A stretch of DNA of 64,000 nt from an uncultured Oscillospiraceae bacterium (GTDB lineage Bacteria; Bacillota; Clostridia; Oscillospirales; Oscillospiraceae): NCBI GenBank assembly GCA_934591705.1, contig CAKTPM010000006.1:22292-86291 (forward strand). Reading direction: 5' to 3'. Position numbers and translations under genes: made by a program. Shown in pieces: positions 17,501-25,491 of this stretch (positions are counted from its first letter, which is position 1; each line of letters starts with the position of its first letter). The notes under the pieces are model-generated. The model searched no databases and was not told the DNA's origin. It worked only from the letters and a program-made list of their open reading frames with translations.

Positions 17501-18274
17501 CTCTCCGTCAGCGAGCAGGAGTGGGGTGTGCTGAAGCTGGTGAACCGGGCCCGGAAGCTGAACAACAAGCCCCTTCTCGCCATGCCCGGGGAGCTGCAGA
17601 CGGCCTGCAACATCCGGGAGAAGGAGCTGATCACCCTCTATGAGCACAAGCGGCCCAACGGGAAGGCGGTCTATACCACCATCCCCGCCCCCCTGGACAA
17701 GGGGAGCGTGGCCGAGAACATCGCCTGCAACCAGCACTCCGCGGCCCAGGTGGTGAGCGACTGGCTGCACTCCCCCGGCCACTGCGCCAACATCTTGGAC
17801 GCAAGCAACAGAGGGTTTGCCTACATGGGCGTGGGGTTCATCAACAGCCGTCCCCGGTACTGGGTGCAGCTGTTCGCCTCCGGCAGGGGCTTCACCCATG
17901 TGACCACCAGCGCCGGGACCTTGACCTTCCCCAGCGAGACCGCCATGCAGCAGGAGTATCTCATCTGCACGGACGCAGAGGGCGTGGTGTCCTATCTGCC
18001 CATCGATGTGCAGGCCATGACGAAGGAGGGGGACGACTACAAGCTGGCGCTTGTGGGGTACACGGTGACGCTGCGCGTTTCCCGGTACGACCCGGAGCTG
18101 GATATAAACGGCGACAACAGATCCGATCCCTCCGATATGCAGTGTCTCTTTGAGTATCTGTCCACGGGAAAGAAGCTGGAGCACCCGAGATTTATGGAGC
18201 TGCTCGACATGAACGGGGATGGATCGGTGGACATCCTGGACTATCAGGCGCTTTATGAGCGGCTGAAGAGCTGA
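14546..18274 (+). CDS. Large secreted protein with thioredoxin-like CxxC, CAP domain and C-terminal dockerin
   Basis: 1242-residue secreted protein. A signal peptide (about residues 1-26) is followed by an Ala/Glu/Pro-rich linker to about residue 110 and then some 750 residues with no family I recognise. Next comes a segment with CGNC at 868-871 that resembles a thioredoxin active site (strand, then CxxC, then helix). A CAP/SCP domain follows at about 993-1116, with AENIACN and WLHSPGHCANILD motifs. At about 1184-1242 there are two calcium-loop repeats, DINGDNRSD and DMNGDGSVD, typical of a type I dockerin. The dockerin predicts docking to a cell-surface or extracellular cohesin; none is in the window. 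The ATG at 14546 is chosen because it opens the signal peptide and has an upstream ribosome-binding site. Substrate and role are unknown. Confidence 0.85.
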   Translation: MKMRILCLLLALQMVLSLLPAPAWATVGAAPAETTAAEAAGPETSGAAPEEAAAAGEAAGETAPAESAEEGEPPAAPAEEEESPAGSQDPAAEDSLLPETPDGTTLPPETAAMPALLSQEEAGSADFLGRLIPAGQVYGAKPLHTYDVPTDGSALHFSTGTRYIDDAYTQFVKKPLERKDLLQCYFKVTLRGTFGSLEKDKMLRFFCGGSQDSYRIAMNEIEPFGNYRKWIDKDTLIVQIDLYDENKQFRQTVNAYSAIMAAAEDGTFLTYASPEGKYCSLYFSHQDNLFKAGDEFNQLGSSQRVNYFLPVDSWVTDLRVANSLLGDMPPFEYEFIQHEEITGKEQYMTNNILSVNEFIDPYDTYYMVGRSGTGIDPVVKARVENVKSYAEYLYTRAGDTWRHLLLEDGTLVGVASNGKVQTLATGVTQVSRSHYLKNGTLYYMWASGGRMEDEELVSGVRSFAEHIYGSVVGYIKNDGSCFLQYSYSACEDAYSKGPFQVMDKGKAKLIVPGGILDQNNAFYRWTEEVEGLGYDEEAWNNGQFIERNSYKLGMEHLTDNAVRVFPYEKFLAQYDPDSTIKTGFVQNGRGEMWAFGLQAKIQMGVLEENGQKQLIKHIFPAFQTQQPKWKDNGQFVGLVPEENGFPYGLVANHCTGNKPEVGRFAADYLSDVPGGYKAMDRYTYAFDNNADNSIDGRRFKMKPTEFHYLNDSSEVFKALNTSTNPVGNLYLLPNVARSSYHQDNGRGNTVLLERTDGSMWMTQIYPKASASITVAKLGGWECSNAIQITAPTNTTGKRTRFVDYIDLADRATLEKCFPGLGGIKYPEDDAASDYMVSDYYTQIGASRAQKLYNSSGDPFLLLVTKTGCGNCRTMQRQGSAQRIIEECGVPIYGTVDDYGALKFVSASPGLLTTPYFALVYPEASGVDKDSSDKARQVEIVCPVVSGRIDESKIYDIVQRAKALGVKTDKSLEESASAAGKLPTGKLSVSEQEWGVLKLVNRARKLNNKPLLAMPGELQTACNIREKELITLYEHKRPNGKAVYTTIPAPLDKGSVAENIACNQHSAAQVVSDWLHSPGHCANILDASNRGFAYMGVGFINSRPRYWVQLFASGRGFTHVTTSAGTLTFPSETAMQQEYLICTDAEGVVSYLPIDVQAMTKEGDDYKLALVGYTVTLRVSRYDPELDINGDNRSDPSDMQCLFEYLSTGKKLEHPRFMELLDMNGDGSVDILDYQALYERLKS

Positions 18275-18295
18275 GCCCGGCACCTGCCGAAAGCG

Positions 18296-18323
18296 CCCCC
18301 GGGGCCCCCATGGGCCCCGGGGG
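18296..18323 (+). terminator. GC-rich hairpin after the CAP-dockerin gene
   Basis: A 12-bp perfect stem CCCCCGGGGCCC/GGGCCCCGGGGG with loop CCAT, 22 nt after the stop codon. No U-run follows directly, so it may be a weak terminator or a 3'-end stabiliser. The remaining bases up to the pyr promoter hold nothing else that I recognise. Confidence 0.5.
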
Positions 18324-18436
18324 ATGCTCTGTCCGGAGGGGGCTCGTTTTTAGCGTTTTGCCCAACCTGCGGAGGCATTCCCTTCGCCGTTTTCGGCCGG
18401 GAGGGAGAATCCCTCCGGCCTGCCGGGGCTCCCCCC

Positions 18437-18465
18437 TTGACAACCGGGGGCGCACATGGTATCAT
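18437..18465 (+). promoter_or_regulatory. Promoter of the pyr operon
   Basis: TTGACA (18437-18442), a 17-nt spacer and TATCAT (18460-18465), about 30 nt before the pyrC start. The leader is too short for a PyrR-type attenuator, and none is seen. Confidence 0.75.
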
Positions 18466-18495
18466 GGCAAAAATTTCGGAGGAGTGTGAGGTAAA

Positions 18496-19755
18496 GTGTC
18501 GTTCTTTTTGCGTGATGCTTTTTCCCAGGACGGTTTTCCCATTTCCGCCGGGGTTCGTGTTTCCCTCTGTGGGGATGGTTTTTCCCGGGAGCTGGATACT
18601 TCCCGTTATATGGTATTGCCTGGCTTTGCAGATGTGCATGTGCATCTGCGGGAGCCGGGCTTTTCTTATAAGGAGACCATCCGCACCGGCACCCTGGCGG
18701 CGGCCCGGGGGGGCTACACCACCGTGTGCGCCATGCCCAACCTGAGCCCGGTGCCGGACTCCTTGGCCCACCTGGAGCAGGAGGCCGCCCTCATCCGCCG
18801 GGACGCGGCGGTCCGGGTGCTGCCCTATGGGGCCATCACCGTGGGCCAGCAGGGGGAGACCCTGGCGGCCCTGGCGGAGCTGGCCCCCCAGGTGGTGGCC
18901 TTCTCCGATGACGGGCGGGGCGTGCAGAGTGAGGATATGATGCGCCAGGCCATGCTGGCGGCCAAGGGGCTGGGCAAGCTCATCGTGGCCCACTGCGAGG
19001 ACAACTCCCTCCTCCGGGGCGGCTATATCCACGACAGCGCCTACGCCCGGGCCCACGGCCACCGGGGCATCTGCTCCGAGAGCGAGTGGGGGCAGATACG
19101 GCGGGACCTGGCGCTGGTCCGGGAGACCGGCTGCGGCTACCACATCTGCCACATCTCCACCAAGGAGAGCGTGGCCCTCATCCGCCGGGCCAAGGCGGAG
19201 GGCCTGGATGTCACCTGCGAGACCGCCCCCCACTACCTGCTGCTGGATGACGCCATGCTTGAAGAGGATGGCCGCTTTAAGATGAACCCGCCCCTGCGGA
19301 GCCGGGAGGACCGCCAGGCCCTGCTGGAGGGCCTGGCCGACGGCACCATTGACATGATCGCCACGGATCACGCTCCCCACAGCGCCGAGGAAAAGAGCCG
19401 GGGCCTGGAAAAGAGCGTCATGGGCATCGTGGGCCTGGAGACCGCCTTCCCCCTGCTCTATACCTATCTCGTAAGGCCCGGCCTCCTGTCCATGGAGCGC
19501 CTGGTGGCCCTGCTGCACACCAATCCCTGCCGCCGCTTCGGCCTCCCCACGGGCATCACCCCCCAGGGGGCCGAGGACTTCACCGTATTTGACCCCGACG
19601 CCGCCTACACCATCGACCCGGCGGAATTCCTCTCCCTGGGCCGGGCCACTCCCTTTGCCGGGTGGCGGGTACAGGGCCGCTGCCTGCTGACGGTGGCCGG
19701 CGGTAAGGTGGCCTGGAGCGACGGCAGCATTCTCACAGGAGGAAAAGCCACATGA
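18496..19755 (+). CDS. pyrC: Dihydroorotase
   Basis: Cyclises N-carbamoyl-L-aspartate to dihydroorotate, third step of pyrimidine synthesis. 419 aa amidohydrolase-fold enzyme of the type I/class 1 form. The metal-binding HVHLR is at residues 48-52, and the late ATDHAPHSAEEK carries the catalytic Asp region. The start is the GTG at 18496 (reads MSFFLRD) behind GTGAGG; no better ATG is in frame before the conserved N-terminal strand. It opens the operon and overlaps pyrK by 4 nt. Confidence 0.93.
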   Translation: MSFFLRDAFSQDGFPISAGVRVSLCGDGFSRELDTSRYMVLPGFADVHVHLREPGFSYKETIRTGTLAAARGGYTTVCAMPNLSPVPDSLAHLEQEAALIRRDAAVRVLPYGAITVGQQGETLAALAELAPQVVAFSDDGRGVQSEDMMRQAMLAAKGLGKLIVAHCEDNSLLRGGYIHDSAYARAHGHRGICSESEWGQIRRDLALVRETGCGYHICHISTKESVALIRRAKAEGLDVTCETAPHYLLLDDAMLEEDGRFKMNPPLRSREDRQALLEGLADGTIDMIATDHAPHSAEEKSRGLEKSVMGIVGLETAFPLLYTYLVRPGLLSMERLVALLHTNPCRRFGLPTGITPQGAEDFTVFDPDAAYTIDPAEFLSLGRATPFAGWRVQGRCLLTVAGGKVAWSDGSILTGGKAT

Positions 19756-20486
19756 AGCAGGTAAAGCTGACCATACTGGAAAATGCGCCCCTGGCGCAGG
19801 ATATTTACCGGCTGCGGCTGGAGGGCGATGTATCCGCCATCACCGCGCCGGGGCAGTTCGTGAACATCAAGCTGGAGGGCTTTTTCCTCCGCCGGCCCAT
19901 CTCCGTGTGCGACTGGCAGGAGGGGGAGCTGACGCTGATCTATAAGGTGCTGGGCCGGGGCACCGCCCAAATGACCCGCCTGCCGGCGGGCACCGAGCTG
20001 GATGTGCTCACCGGCCTGGGCAACGGCTACGACCTGGCCCCTGCCGGAGACGCCCCCCTGCTGGTGGGCGGCGGCGTGGGCATCCCGCCCCTGTACGGCC
20101 TTGCCAAGCGCCTGACGGCGCAAGGCAAGCGCGTCACGGCGGTGCTGGGCTTCAACAGCGCCCCGGAGCAGTTCCTGGCGGAGGACCTCCGGGCACTGGG
20201 CGCAAAGGTGCTCGTCCTCACCGCCGACGGCAGCGCCGGCACACGCGGCCTTGTCACCGACGGCATGGCCCTGGCGGGGGATTACAGCTACCTCTACACC
20301 TGCGGGCCGGAGGCCATGCTCCGGGCGGTGTATGACCGCTGCGCCACCTCCGGGCAATTCAGCTTTGAGGAGCGCATGGGCTGCGGCTTCGGGGCCTGCA
20401 TGGGCTGCAGCTGCCAAACGAAATACGGCGCCAAACGCATCTGCACCGATGGGCCGGTGCTGGTAAAGGAGGAGATCATATGGTGA
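19752..20486 (+). CDS. pyrK: Dihydroorotate dehydrogenase electron-transfer subunit
   Basis: FAD and [2Fe-2S] protein (244 aa) that passes electrons from the PyrD FMN to NAD+. It has a ferredoxin-reductase-like FAD domain (RPISV motif near residue 50), an NAD-binding domain (LLVGGGVGIPPLYGLAK) and a C-terminal cysteine cluster C-x4-C-x2-C...C in GCGFGACMGCSC plus a later Cys for the iron-sulfur cluster. The ATG overlaps the pyrC stop (ATGA) and its end overlaps pyrD by 7 nt, so translation is coupled. Its presence shows that PyrD is the NAD-linked class 1B type. Confidence 0.95.
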   Translation: MKQVKLTILENAPLAQDIYRLRLEGDVSAITAPGQFVNIKLEGFFLRRPISVCDWQEGELTLIYKVLGRGTAQMTRLPAGTELDVLTGLGNGYDLAPAGDAPLLVGGGVGIPPLYGLAKRLTAQGKRVTAVLGFNSAPEQFLAEDLRALGAKVLVLTADGSAGTRGLVTDGMALAGDYSYLYTCGPEAMLRAVYDRCATSGQFSFEERMGCGFGACMGCSCQTKYGAKRICTDGPVLVKEEIIW

Positions 20487-21397
20487 ACACCGCAGTAGAC
20501 CTCTGCGGCATCCGGCTGGATAACCCCATCATCCCCGCCAGCGGCACCTTCGGCTTCGGGCAGGAATTTGCCAAGCTCTACGACATCAACATCCTGGGCA
20601 CCTTCTCCTTCAAGGGCACCACCCGGGAGCCCCGGTTCGGAAACCCCACCCCCCGCATCGCGGAGTATGCCGGCGGCCTGCTGAACTCGGTAGGTCTGCA
20701 AAACCCCGGCATCGACGCGGTGCTCGCCCGGGAGCTGCCCCAGCTCCGGGAGATCTTCCACAAGCCGGTGATGGCCAATGTCAGCGGCTTTTCCATCGAG
20801 GAGTATGCCGAGGTCTGCCGCCGCCTGGATGACCAGGAGCAGGTGGGCTGGATCGAGGTAAACATCTCCTGCCCCAATGTCCACGGCGGCGGCGCCGCCT
20901 TCGGAGCCGACCCCGCCTCCGCCGCCGCGGTGACCCGGGCGGTGCGGGCGGCCACAAAAAAGCCCATCCTGATGAAGCTCTCGCCCGCCGCGGCGGACAT
21001 TGCCGCCGTGGCCCGGGCCTGCGAGGACGCGGGCGCCGACGGCATCTGCCTCATCAACACCCTGCCGGGGATGCGCATCGACCTCAAGCGCCGGCGCCCC
21101 CTCCTGGCCAACGGCACCGGCGGCATGTCCGGGCCGGGGATCTTCCCCCTGGCGGTGCGGATGGTCTACCAGGTCTATGAGGCGGTGCGGGTGCCCATTG
21201 TGGGCATGGGGGGCGTAAGCTCCGCCCGGGACGCCCTGGAGCTGATGCTGGCGGGCGCTACGGCTGTGGGCGTGGGCGCCGCCAATCTCACGGACCCCTT
21301 CGCCTGCAGGAACATCATCGAGTCGCTGCCATCCGAGATGGCGGCTTACGGTATTCACGACATCAACGACATCATAGGAGGTGCCCATCATGGGTAA
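20480..21397 (+). CDS. pyrD: Dihydroorotate dehydrogenase, class 1B catalytic subunit
   Basis: FMN enzyme (305 aa) that oxidises dihydroorotate to orotate in complex with PyrK. TIM-barrel. PASGTFGFG lies near the N-terminus, and the NISCPN motif contains the catalytic cysteine of class 1 enzymes. GGVSSARDALELMLAGA is the C-terminal phosphate/FMN site. GGAGG precedes the ATG at 20480, which lies inside the end of pyrK. Confidence 0.96.
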   Translation: MVNTAVDLCGIRLDNPIIPASGTFGFGQEFAKLYDINILGTFSFKGTTREPRFGNPTPRIAEYAGGLLNSVGLQNPGIDAVLARELPQLREIFHKPVMANVSGFSIEEYAEVCRRLDDQEQVGWIEVNISCPNVHGGGAAFGADPASAAAVTRAVRAATKKPILMKLSPAAADIAAVARACEDAGADGICLINTLPGMRIDLKRRRPLLANGTGGMSGPGIFPLAVRMVYQVYEAVRVPIVGMGGVSSARDALELMLAGATAVGVGAANLTDPFACRNIIESLPSEMAAYGIHDINDIIGGAHHG

Positions 21398-22088
21398 GGA
21401 CATCATCATCGCACTGGACTTTGACAGCAGGGAAAAGACCCTGGCCTTCCTGGACCGCTTCACCGGGGAGAAGCCCTTTGTCAAGATCGGCATGGAGCTT
21501 TTCTACGCCGAGGGGCCCCAGGTGGTCCGGGAAATTCGCGCTCGGGGCCACAAGATCTTTTTGGACCTGAAGCTCCATGACATCCCCAACACGGTGAAAA
21601 AGGCCATGGCCGCCCTGTCCGCCCTGGATGTGGACATCGTGAACCTCCACGCGGCGGGCACCCAGGCCATGATGCGCGCGGCCCTGGAGGGCCTCACCCG
21701 GCCGGACGGCACCCGGCCCCTGCTCATCGCCGTGACCCAGCTGACCTCCACGGAGCAGAGCAGCATGGAAAAAGAGCTCCTGATCCGGGAGCCCATCGAG
21801 CAGGTGGTGCTGCACTATGCCCGGAACGCCGCTGCCGCCGGTCTTGACGGCGTGGTGTGCTCGCCCCGGGAGGCGGGCATCATCCACGAGCACTGCGGCG
21901 CGGGCTTTTTGACCGTGACCCCCGGCGTGCGCTTTGCCGACGCCGCCGGCGACGACCAAAAGCGCGTGACCACCCCCGCCGAGGCCAAGGCCATCGGCGC
22001 GGACTACATCGTGGTGGGCCGCCCCATCACCCAGGCGGCGGACCCGGTGGCCGCCTATGAGCGCTGCCGAGCGGAATTTTTGGGCTAA
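21390..22088 (+). CDS. pyrF: Orotidine 5'-phosphate decarboxylase
   Basis: Decarboxylates OMP to UMP, last step of the pathway. 232 aa, Bacillus-type PyrF. The catalytic Asp-Lys-x2-Asp is visible as LDLKLHDIPNTV, and the phosphate-binding GRPITQAADP is at the C-terminus. The frame could start at a GTG at 21381, but AGGAGG at 21376-21382 is spaced correctly only for the ATG at 21390. It overlaps the end of pyrD by 8 nt. Confidence 0.96.
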   Translation: MGKDIIIALDFDSREKTLAFLDRFTGEKPFVKIGMELFYAEGPQVVREIRARGHKIFLDLKLHDIPNTVKKAMAALSALDVDIVNLHAAGTQAMMRAALEGLTRPDGTRPLLIAVTQLTSTEQSSMEKELLIREPIEQVVLHYARNAAAAGLDGVVCSPREAGIIHEHCGAGFLTVTPGVRFADAAGDDQKRVTTPAEAKAIGADYIVVGRPITQAADPVAAYERCRAEFLG

Positions 22089-22113
22089 GGCCCCAGGGAA
22101 AGGAAGGATCATT

Positions 22114-22764
22114 ATGGAAATGAACTGTCAGGTCGCCCGGGGGCTTTTGTCCATCGGTGCGGTATTCCTGCGGCCCCAGGAGCCCTTTACCTGGGCCAGC
22201 GGCATCAAAAGCCCCATCTACTGCGATAACCGCCTGATCCTCACTGCCCCGGAGGTGCGCAATCTGGTGGAAAACGCCATTGCCGACACCGTGCGCCGGG
22301 AGTTCCCGGAGGCGGAGGTCCTCATGGGCACCGCCACCGCCGGCATCGCCCACGCGGCCATCGCCGCCCACCTGCTGGGGATGCCCATGGGCTATGTCCG
22401 CTCCGGCAGCAAGGATCACGGCCGCCAGAACCAGATCGAGGGCCGCCTGGAGAAGGGGCAGAGGGTGGTGGTCATCGAGGACCTCATCTCCACCGGCGGC
22501 AGCGCCCTGGACGCCGTGGATGCCCTGCGGAACGCGGGCGCGGAGGTTCTGGGCATCGTGAGCATCTTCACCTACGGCATGAAAAAGGGCTTAGAGCGCC
22601 TGGCCGCCGCCGGGGTGCGGAATGTGAGCTTGACCAACCTGGACACCATTGCCAAGGAGGGAGCCGCCGCCGGCTATATCGCCGAAGGGGATGTGGCGCG
22701 GCTGCTGGCCTTCCGGGATAACCCGTCTGATGAAACATGGATCACTAAAGGAGGTAATATCTGA
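22114..22764 (+). CDS. pyrE: Orotate phosphoribosyltransferase
   Basis: Couples orotate to PRPP to make OMP. 216 aa. The PRPP-binding motif VVVIEDLISTGGSA is seen around residues 117-130, and an N-terminal FTWASGIKSPIYCDNR segment is typical of the family. The start is the ATG at 22114, with AAAGGAAGG about 7 nt upstream; the longer frame from 22057 has no site. It lies 25 nt after pyrF, and pyrB starts 1 nt after its stop. Confidence 0.96.
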   Translation: MEMNCQVARGLLSIGAVFLRPQEPFTWASGIKSPIYCDNRLILTAPEVRNLVENAIADTVRREFPEAEVLMGTATAGIAHAAIAAHLLGMPMGYVRSGSKDHGRQNQIEGRLEKGQRVVVIEDLISTGGSALDAVDALRNAGAEVLGIVSIFTYGMKKGLERLAAAGVRNVSLTNLDTIAKEGAAAGYIAEGDVARLLAFRDNPSDETWITKGGNI

Positions 22765-22765
22765 T

Positions 22766-23680
22766 ATGGAACATCTCATTGACATTATGCAGCTCTCCCC
22801 CCGGGAGATCATGGAGCTGGTGGAGGTCGCCGGCGACATCATCGAAAACCCCGCCAAGTATGCCCACAAGTGCGACGGGCGCATTCTGGCCACCCTGTTC
22901 TTCGAGCCCTCTACCCGCACCCGCCTGAGCTTTGAGAGCGCCATGCTCTCCCTGGGCGGCCAGGTGCTGGGCTTCTCCTCGGCCAACAGCTCCTCCGCCG
23001 CCAAGGGCGAGAGCGTGGCCGACACCATCCGCACCGTCAGCTGCTACAGCGACATCATCGCCATGCGCCACCCCAAGGAGGGCGCGCCCCTGGTGGCCAG
23101 CCGCCGCTCCATGGTACCCATCATCAACGCCGGTGACGGCGGCCACAACCACCCCACCCAGACCCTCACCGACCTTTTGACCATCCACAAGGAGAAGGGC
23201 CGCTTTGACAACCTCACCGTGGGCCTCTGCGGCGACCTGAAGTTCGGCCGCACCGTCCACTCCCTGGTGGCCGCCATGAGCCGTTACACCGGCATCCGCT
23301 TCGTGCTCATCTCTCCGGAGGAGCTGAAGCTGCCCCGGTATGTGAAGGAGCAGTACATCAAGAGCAGCAGCATCCCCTACGAGCAGTCCACCTCCCTGGA
23401 GGCGGTAATGCCGGAGCTGGACATCCTCTACATGACCCGGGTGCAGCGGGAGCGCTTTTTCAACGAGGAGGACTACCTGCGTCTGAAGGACAGCTACATC
23501 CTCACCCCGGAGAAGCTCAAAACCGCCAAGAGCGACCTGTGCATCCTCCACCCCCTGCCCCGCGTCAACGAGATCTCCGTAGCCGTGGACGACGACCCCC
23601 GGGCCTGCTACTTCAAGCAGGTGCAGAACGGCAAGTACATCCGCATGGCGCTGATCCTCAAGCTGCTGCACATCAACTGA
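22766..23680 (+). CDS. pyrB: Aspartate carbamoyltransferase, catalytic subunit
   Basis: Joins carbamoyl phosphate and aspartate, the first committed step. 304 aa. The carbamoyl-phosphate site FFEPSTRTRLSFE is near residues 49-61, followed by a flexible-loop SSSAAKGES segment; HPTQTLTD and the C-terminal HPLPRVNEI are the aspartate-domain motifs. AAAGGAGG sits correctly before the ATG at 22766. The following pyrI means the holoenzyme is the allosteric, regulated form. Confidence 0.97.
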   Translation: MEHLIDIMQLSPREIMELVEVAGDIIENPAKYAHKCDGRILATLFFEPSTRTRLSFESAMLSLGGQVLGFSSANSSSAAKGESVADTIRTVSCYSDIIAMRHPKEGAPLVASRRSMVPIINAGDGGHNHPTQTLTDLLTIHKEKGRFDNLTVGLCGDLKFGRTVHSLVAAMSRYTGIRFVLISPEELKLPRYVKEQYIKSSSIPYEQSTSLEAVMPELDILYMTRVQRERFFNEEDYLRLKDSYILTPEKLKTAKSDLCILHPLPRVNEISVAVDDDPRACYFKQVQNGKYIRMALILKLLHIN

Positions 23681-23698
23681 GAAAGGAAGTGTACCGAC

Positions 23699-24115
23699 AT
23701 GATCATTGACTCTATCCAAAACGGCATCGTGATCGACCATATCACCTCCGGCAAGTCCATGGAGCTTTATAACATCCTGGGTCTGGCCGACCTGGACTGC
23801 ACCGTGGCCATTTTGAAGAATGTCACCAGCGACAAGCTGGGCCGCAAGGACATCATCAAGATCGACCGGGAGATGGATCTGGACTGGAACCTCATCGGCT
23901 TTGTGGATCCCTCCATCACCGTGAACATCATCCGCAACGGCCAGCTGGCGGAAAAGCGCTCCCTGAAGCTGCCCGAGCGCATCCGGGGCGTGCTCACCTG
24001 CCATAACCCCCGCTGCATCACCTCCGTGGAGCAGGAGCTGCCCCAGGAGTTCGTGCTCACCGATCCGGAGAAGCGGGTCTACCGCTGCCTCTACTGCGAG
24101 ACCCAGGCCAAGTAA
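23699..24115 (+). CDS. pyrI: Aspartate carbamoyltransferase, regulatory subunit
   Basis: Zinc-containing allosteric subunit (138 aa) that binds CTP/ATP and holds PyrB trimers together. The four zinc-ligand cysteines are at the C-terminus as C-x4-C (CHNPRC) and, about 25 residues on, C-x2-C (CLYC). The N-terminal nucleotide domain begins IQNGIVIDHI. It is 18 nt after pyrB and ends the operon at a bidirectional terminator. carA and carB are not in this operon. Confidence 0.95.
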   Translation: MIIDSIQNGIVIDHITSGKSMELYNILGLADLDCTVAILKNVTSDKLGRKDIIKIDREMDLDWNLIGFVDPSITVNIIRNGQLAEKRSLKLPERIRGVLTCHNPRCITSVEQELPQEFVLTDPEKRVYRCLYCETQAK

Positions 24116-24160
24116 GCCCCGCCGGGGAAAGCCCCTCTTCCTCCGGCAGCCCTATAAAGA

Positions 24161-24202
24161 AAAAAGCCGCCCGGAACGCTGCTGCGTCCCGGGCGGCTTT
24201 TT
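24161..24202. terminator. Bidirectional terminator between pyr and methylaspartate operons
   Basis: AAAAAGCCGCCCGG (24161-24174) pairs with CCGGGCGGCTTTTT (24189-24202), with a second ACGC/GCGT stem inside. It is T-rich on both strands, so it ends pyrI transcripts on plus and methylaspartase transcripts on minus. Confidence 0.93.
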
Positions 24203-24216
24203 ATTCTCTTGGAAAA

Positions 24217-25467
24217 TTACTCGGCCTTGGCCTTGCGCATGGCCAGGATGCGGTTCATCTCGTTGAACACGATCATGTAGCCCTCGTCCACGCCCATGCC
24301 GGGCTTGGCCAGGATCTGGGTGGGCTGGGTAGCCATGGCGCACTGCACGCAGACCTGTGCGGAGCGGTCGGTCTCGTTGCAGGTGCCGCCCTGGTAGGCG
24401 CCGATGCCCTTTTCCTTGCAGTACAAAACGGCCTCGATGGTGTTGTTGATGCCGCCGAGATCCGGGGTCTTGATCTGGATCATGTGGCCGGCCTTGCGGT
24501 CAGCAAAGAGCTTGATGTCCTCCAGGGTGTTGCACCACTCGTCGGCCACCAGCTCCACCTGGATGCCCCGGCGGTCCAGCTCCGCGGTCAGCGCGGCCAG
24601 GGCCTCCAGCTGGGTCTCCCGGTCACAGTCGCAGTCCATGGGGCCCTCGATGCGCAGGTGGAAGGGCTTTGCGGTCTCCTCCAGCTTTGCCAGGTAGTCG
24701 GCCATGGCGGCATAGTTGTTGTTGCCGAAGGCCGCGCCGATGGTGCCGTAGACATCGATGTGCAGAACGGGGCTGTAGCTCTCGTCCAGGCGCTGGGTCA
24801 GGATGCGGTCCCGCAGCCAGGCCACATAGGCCTCCAGCTTCTCGCCCTTGGGGCCCAGCTTGGAGTCCACATTGTTGATCAGGGCATGGGGCAGCACCTG
24901 GGCGCCCTTGATGATCATCTTGTCGGCGTTGTCATAGCGGTCATCGCCGGACTGGGTGAAGATGGGGATCAGATGGTCGGAGACGGTGCAGCCGTACTCA
25001 TCGGCCACCACCTCGCACATCATGCGGCCCGTGGCCTTGGCCACGGCGTCCAGCAGCGCCTGGGAGACGCCGTAGCGGATGGCGGTGTGCAGGCGCTTGC
25101 CGTTGACCTCGATGGACTCCACCATGGCGGCCAGGCTCCGGAAGTCAGCCGCCTCCTGGCCTACCAGACGGGGCTTGATGAACTCCTCGATGATGGGGAT
25201 AAAGTCCTTGGCCAAAAACAGCGGATCGCGGCCGCCTGCGCCGGAATACTGCACGGCGGCGCAGTCGCCGAAGGCCACCTGGCCGTCCTCCAGCACCAGC
25301 ATCACGGAGATGGCCTCGCCGGCCTGACGCACGGCGCTGAAGCCCTCGGTCACGGGCTGACCCACATAGAACATGCCGTCATGGCCGGCGCCGCGCTTGA
25401 TGGCGCGCTGATCGTCAAAATAGAAGCCGGTACGGCCGGGTGCGCAAACTACATTCTTGATCTTCAT
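24217..25467 (-). CDS. mal: Methylaspartate ammonia-lyase
   Basis: Removes ammonia from (2S,3S)-3-methylaspartate to give mesaconate. 416 aa, the full length of the clostridial enzyme. Enolase-superfamily barrel: H194 (VLPHALINN) and K333 (IQIKTPDLGG) fit the His/Lys catalytic pair of the Clostridium tetanomorphum enzyme, and metal-binding acidic residues lie in the LHIDVYGTIG and IEGPMD segments. It is 24 nt after glmE, the last gene of the run, and ends at the shared terminator. GGAGGATC precedes the ATG. Confidence 0.96.
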   Translation of the reverse strand: MKIKNVVCAPGRTGFYFDDQRAIKRGAGHDGMFYVGQPVTEGFSAVRQAGEAISVMLVLEDGQVAFGDCAAVQYSGAGGRDPLFLAKDFIPIIEEFIKPRLVGQEAADFRSLAAMVESIEVNGKRLHTAIRYGVSQALLDAVAKATGRMMCEVVADEYGCTVSDHLIPIFTQSGDDRYDNADKMIIKGAQVLPHALINNVDSKLGPKGEKLEAYVAWLRDRILTQRLDESYSPVLHIDVYGTIGAAFGNNNYAAMADYLAKLEETAKPFHLRIEGPMDCDCDRETQLEALAALTAELDRRGIQVELVADEWCNTLEDIKLFADRKAGHMIQIKTPDLGGINNTIEAVLYCKEKGIGAYQGGTCNETDRSAQVCVQCAMATQPTQILAKPGMGVDEGYMIVFNEMNRILAMRKAKAE

Positions 25468-25491
25468 AATGATCCTCCTCCGTAATGTTCC

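Noticed and set aside
14897..18283. Very long open frame (over 1100 codons) on the minus strand, antisense to the CAP-dockerin gene
   Set aside because: It lacks any recognisable domain, has low-complexity His/Leu/Gly/Val content typical of the complement of a GC-rich gene, and has no ribosome-binding site. The plus-strand frame has a signal peptide and clear domains.
22057..22113. Longer N-terminus of PyrE beginning at 22057
   Set aside because: It would overlap the end of pyrF and lacks a ribosome-binding site; AAAGGAAGG precedes the ATG at 22114.
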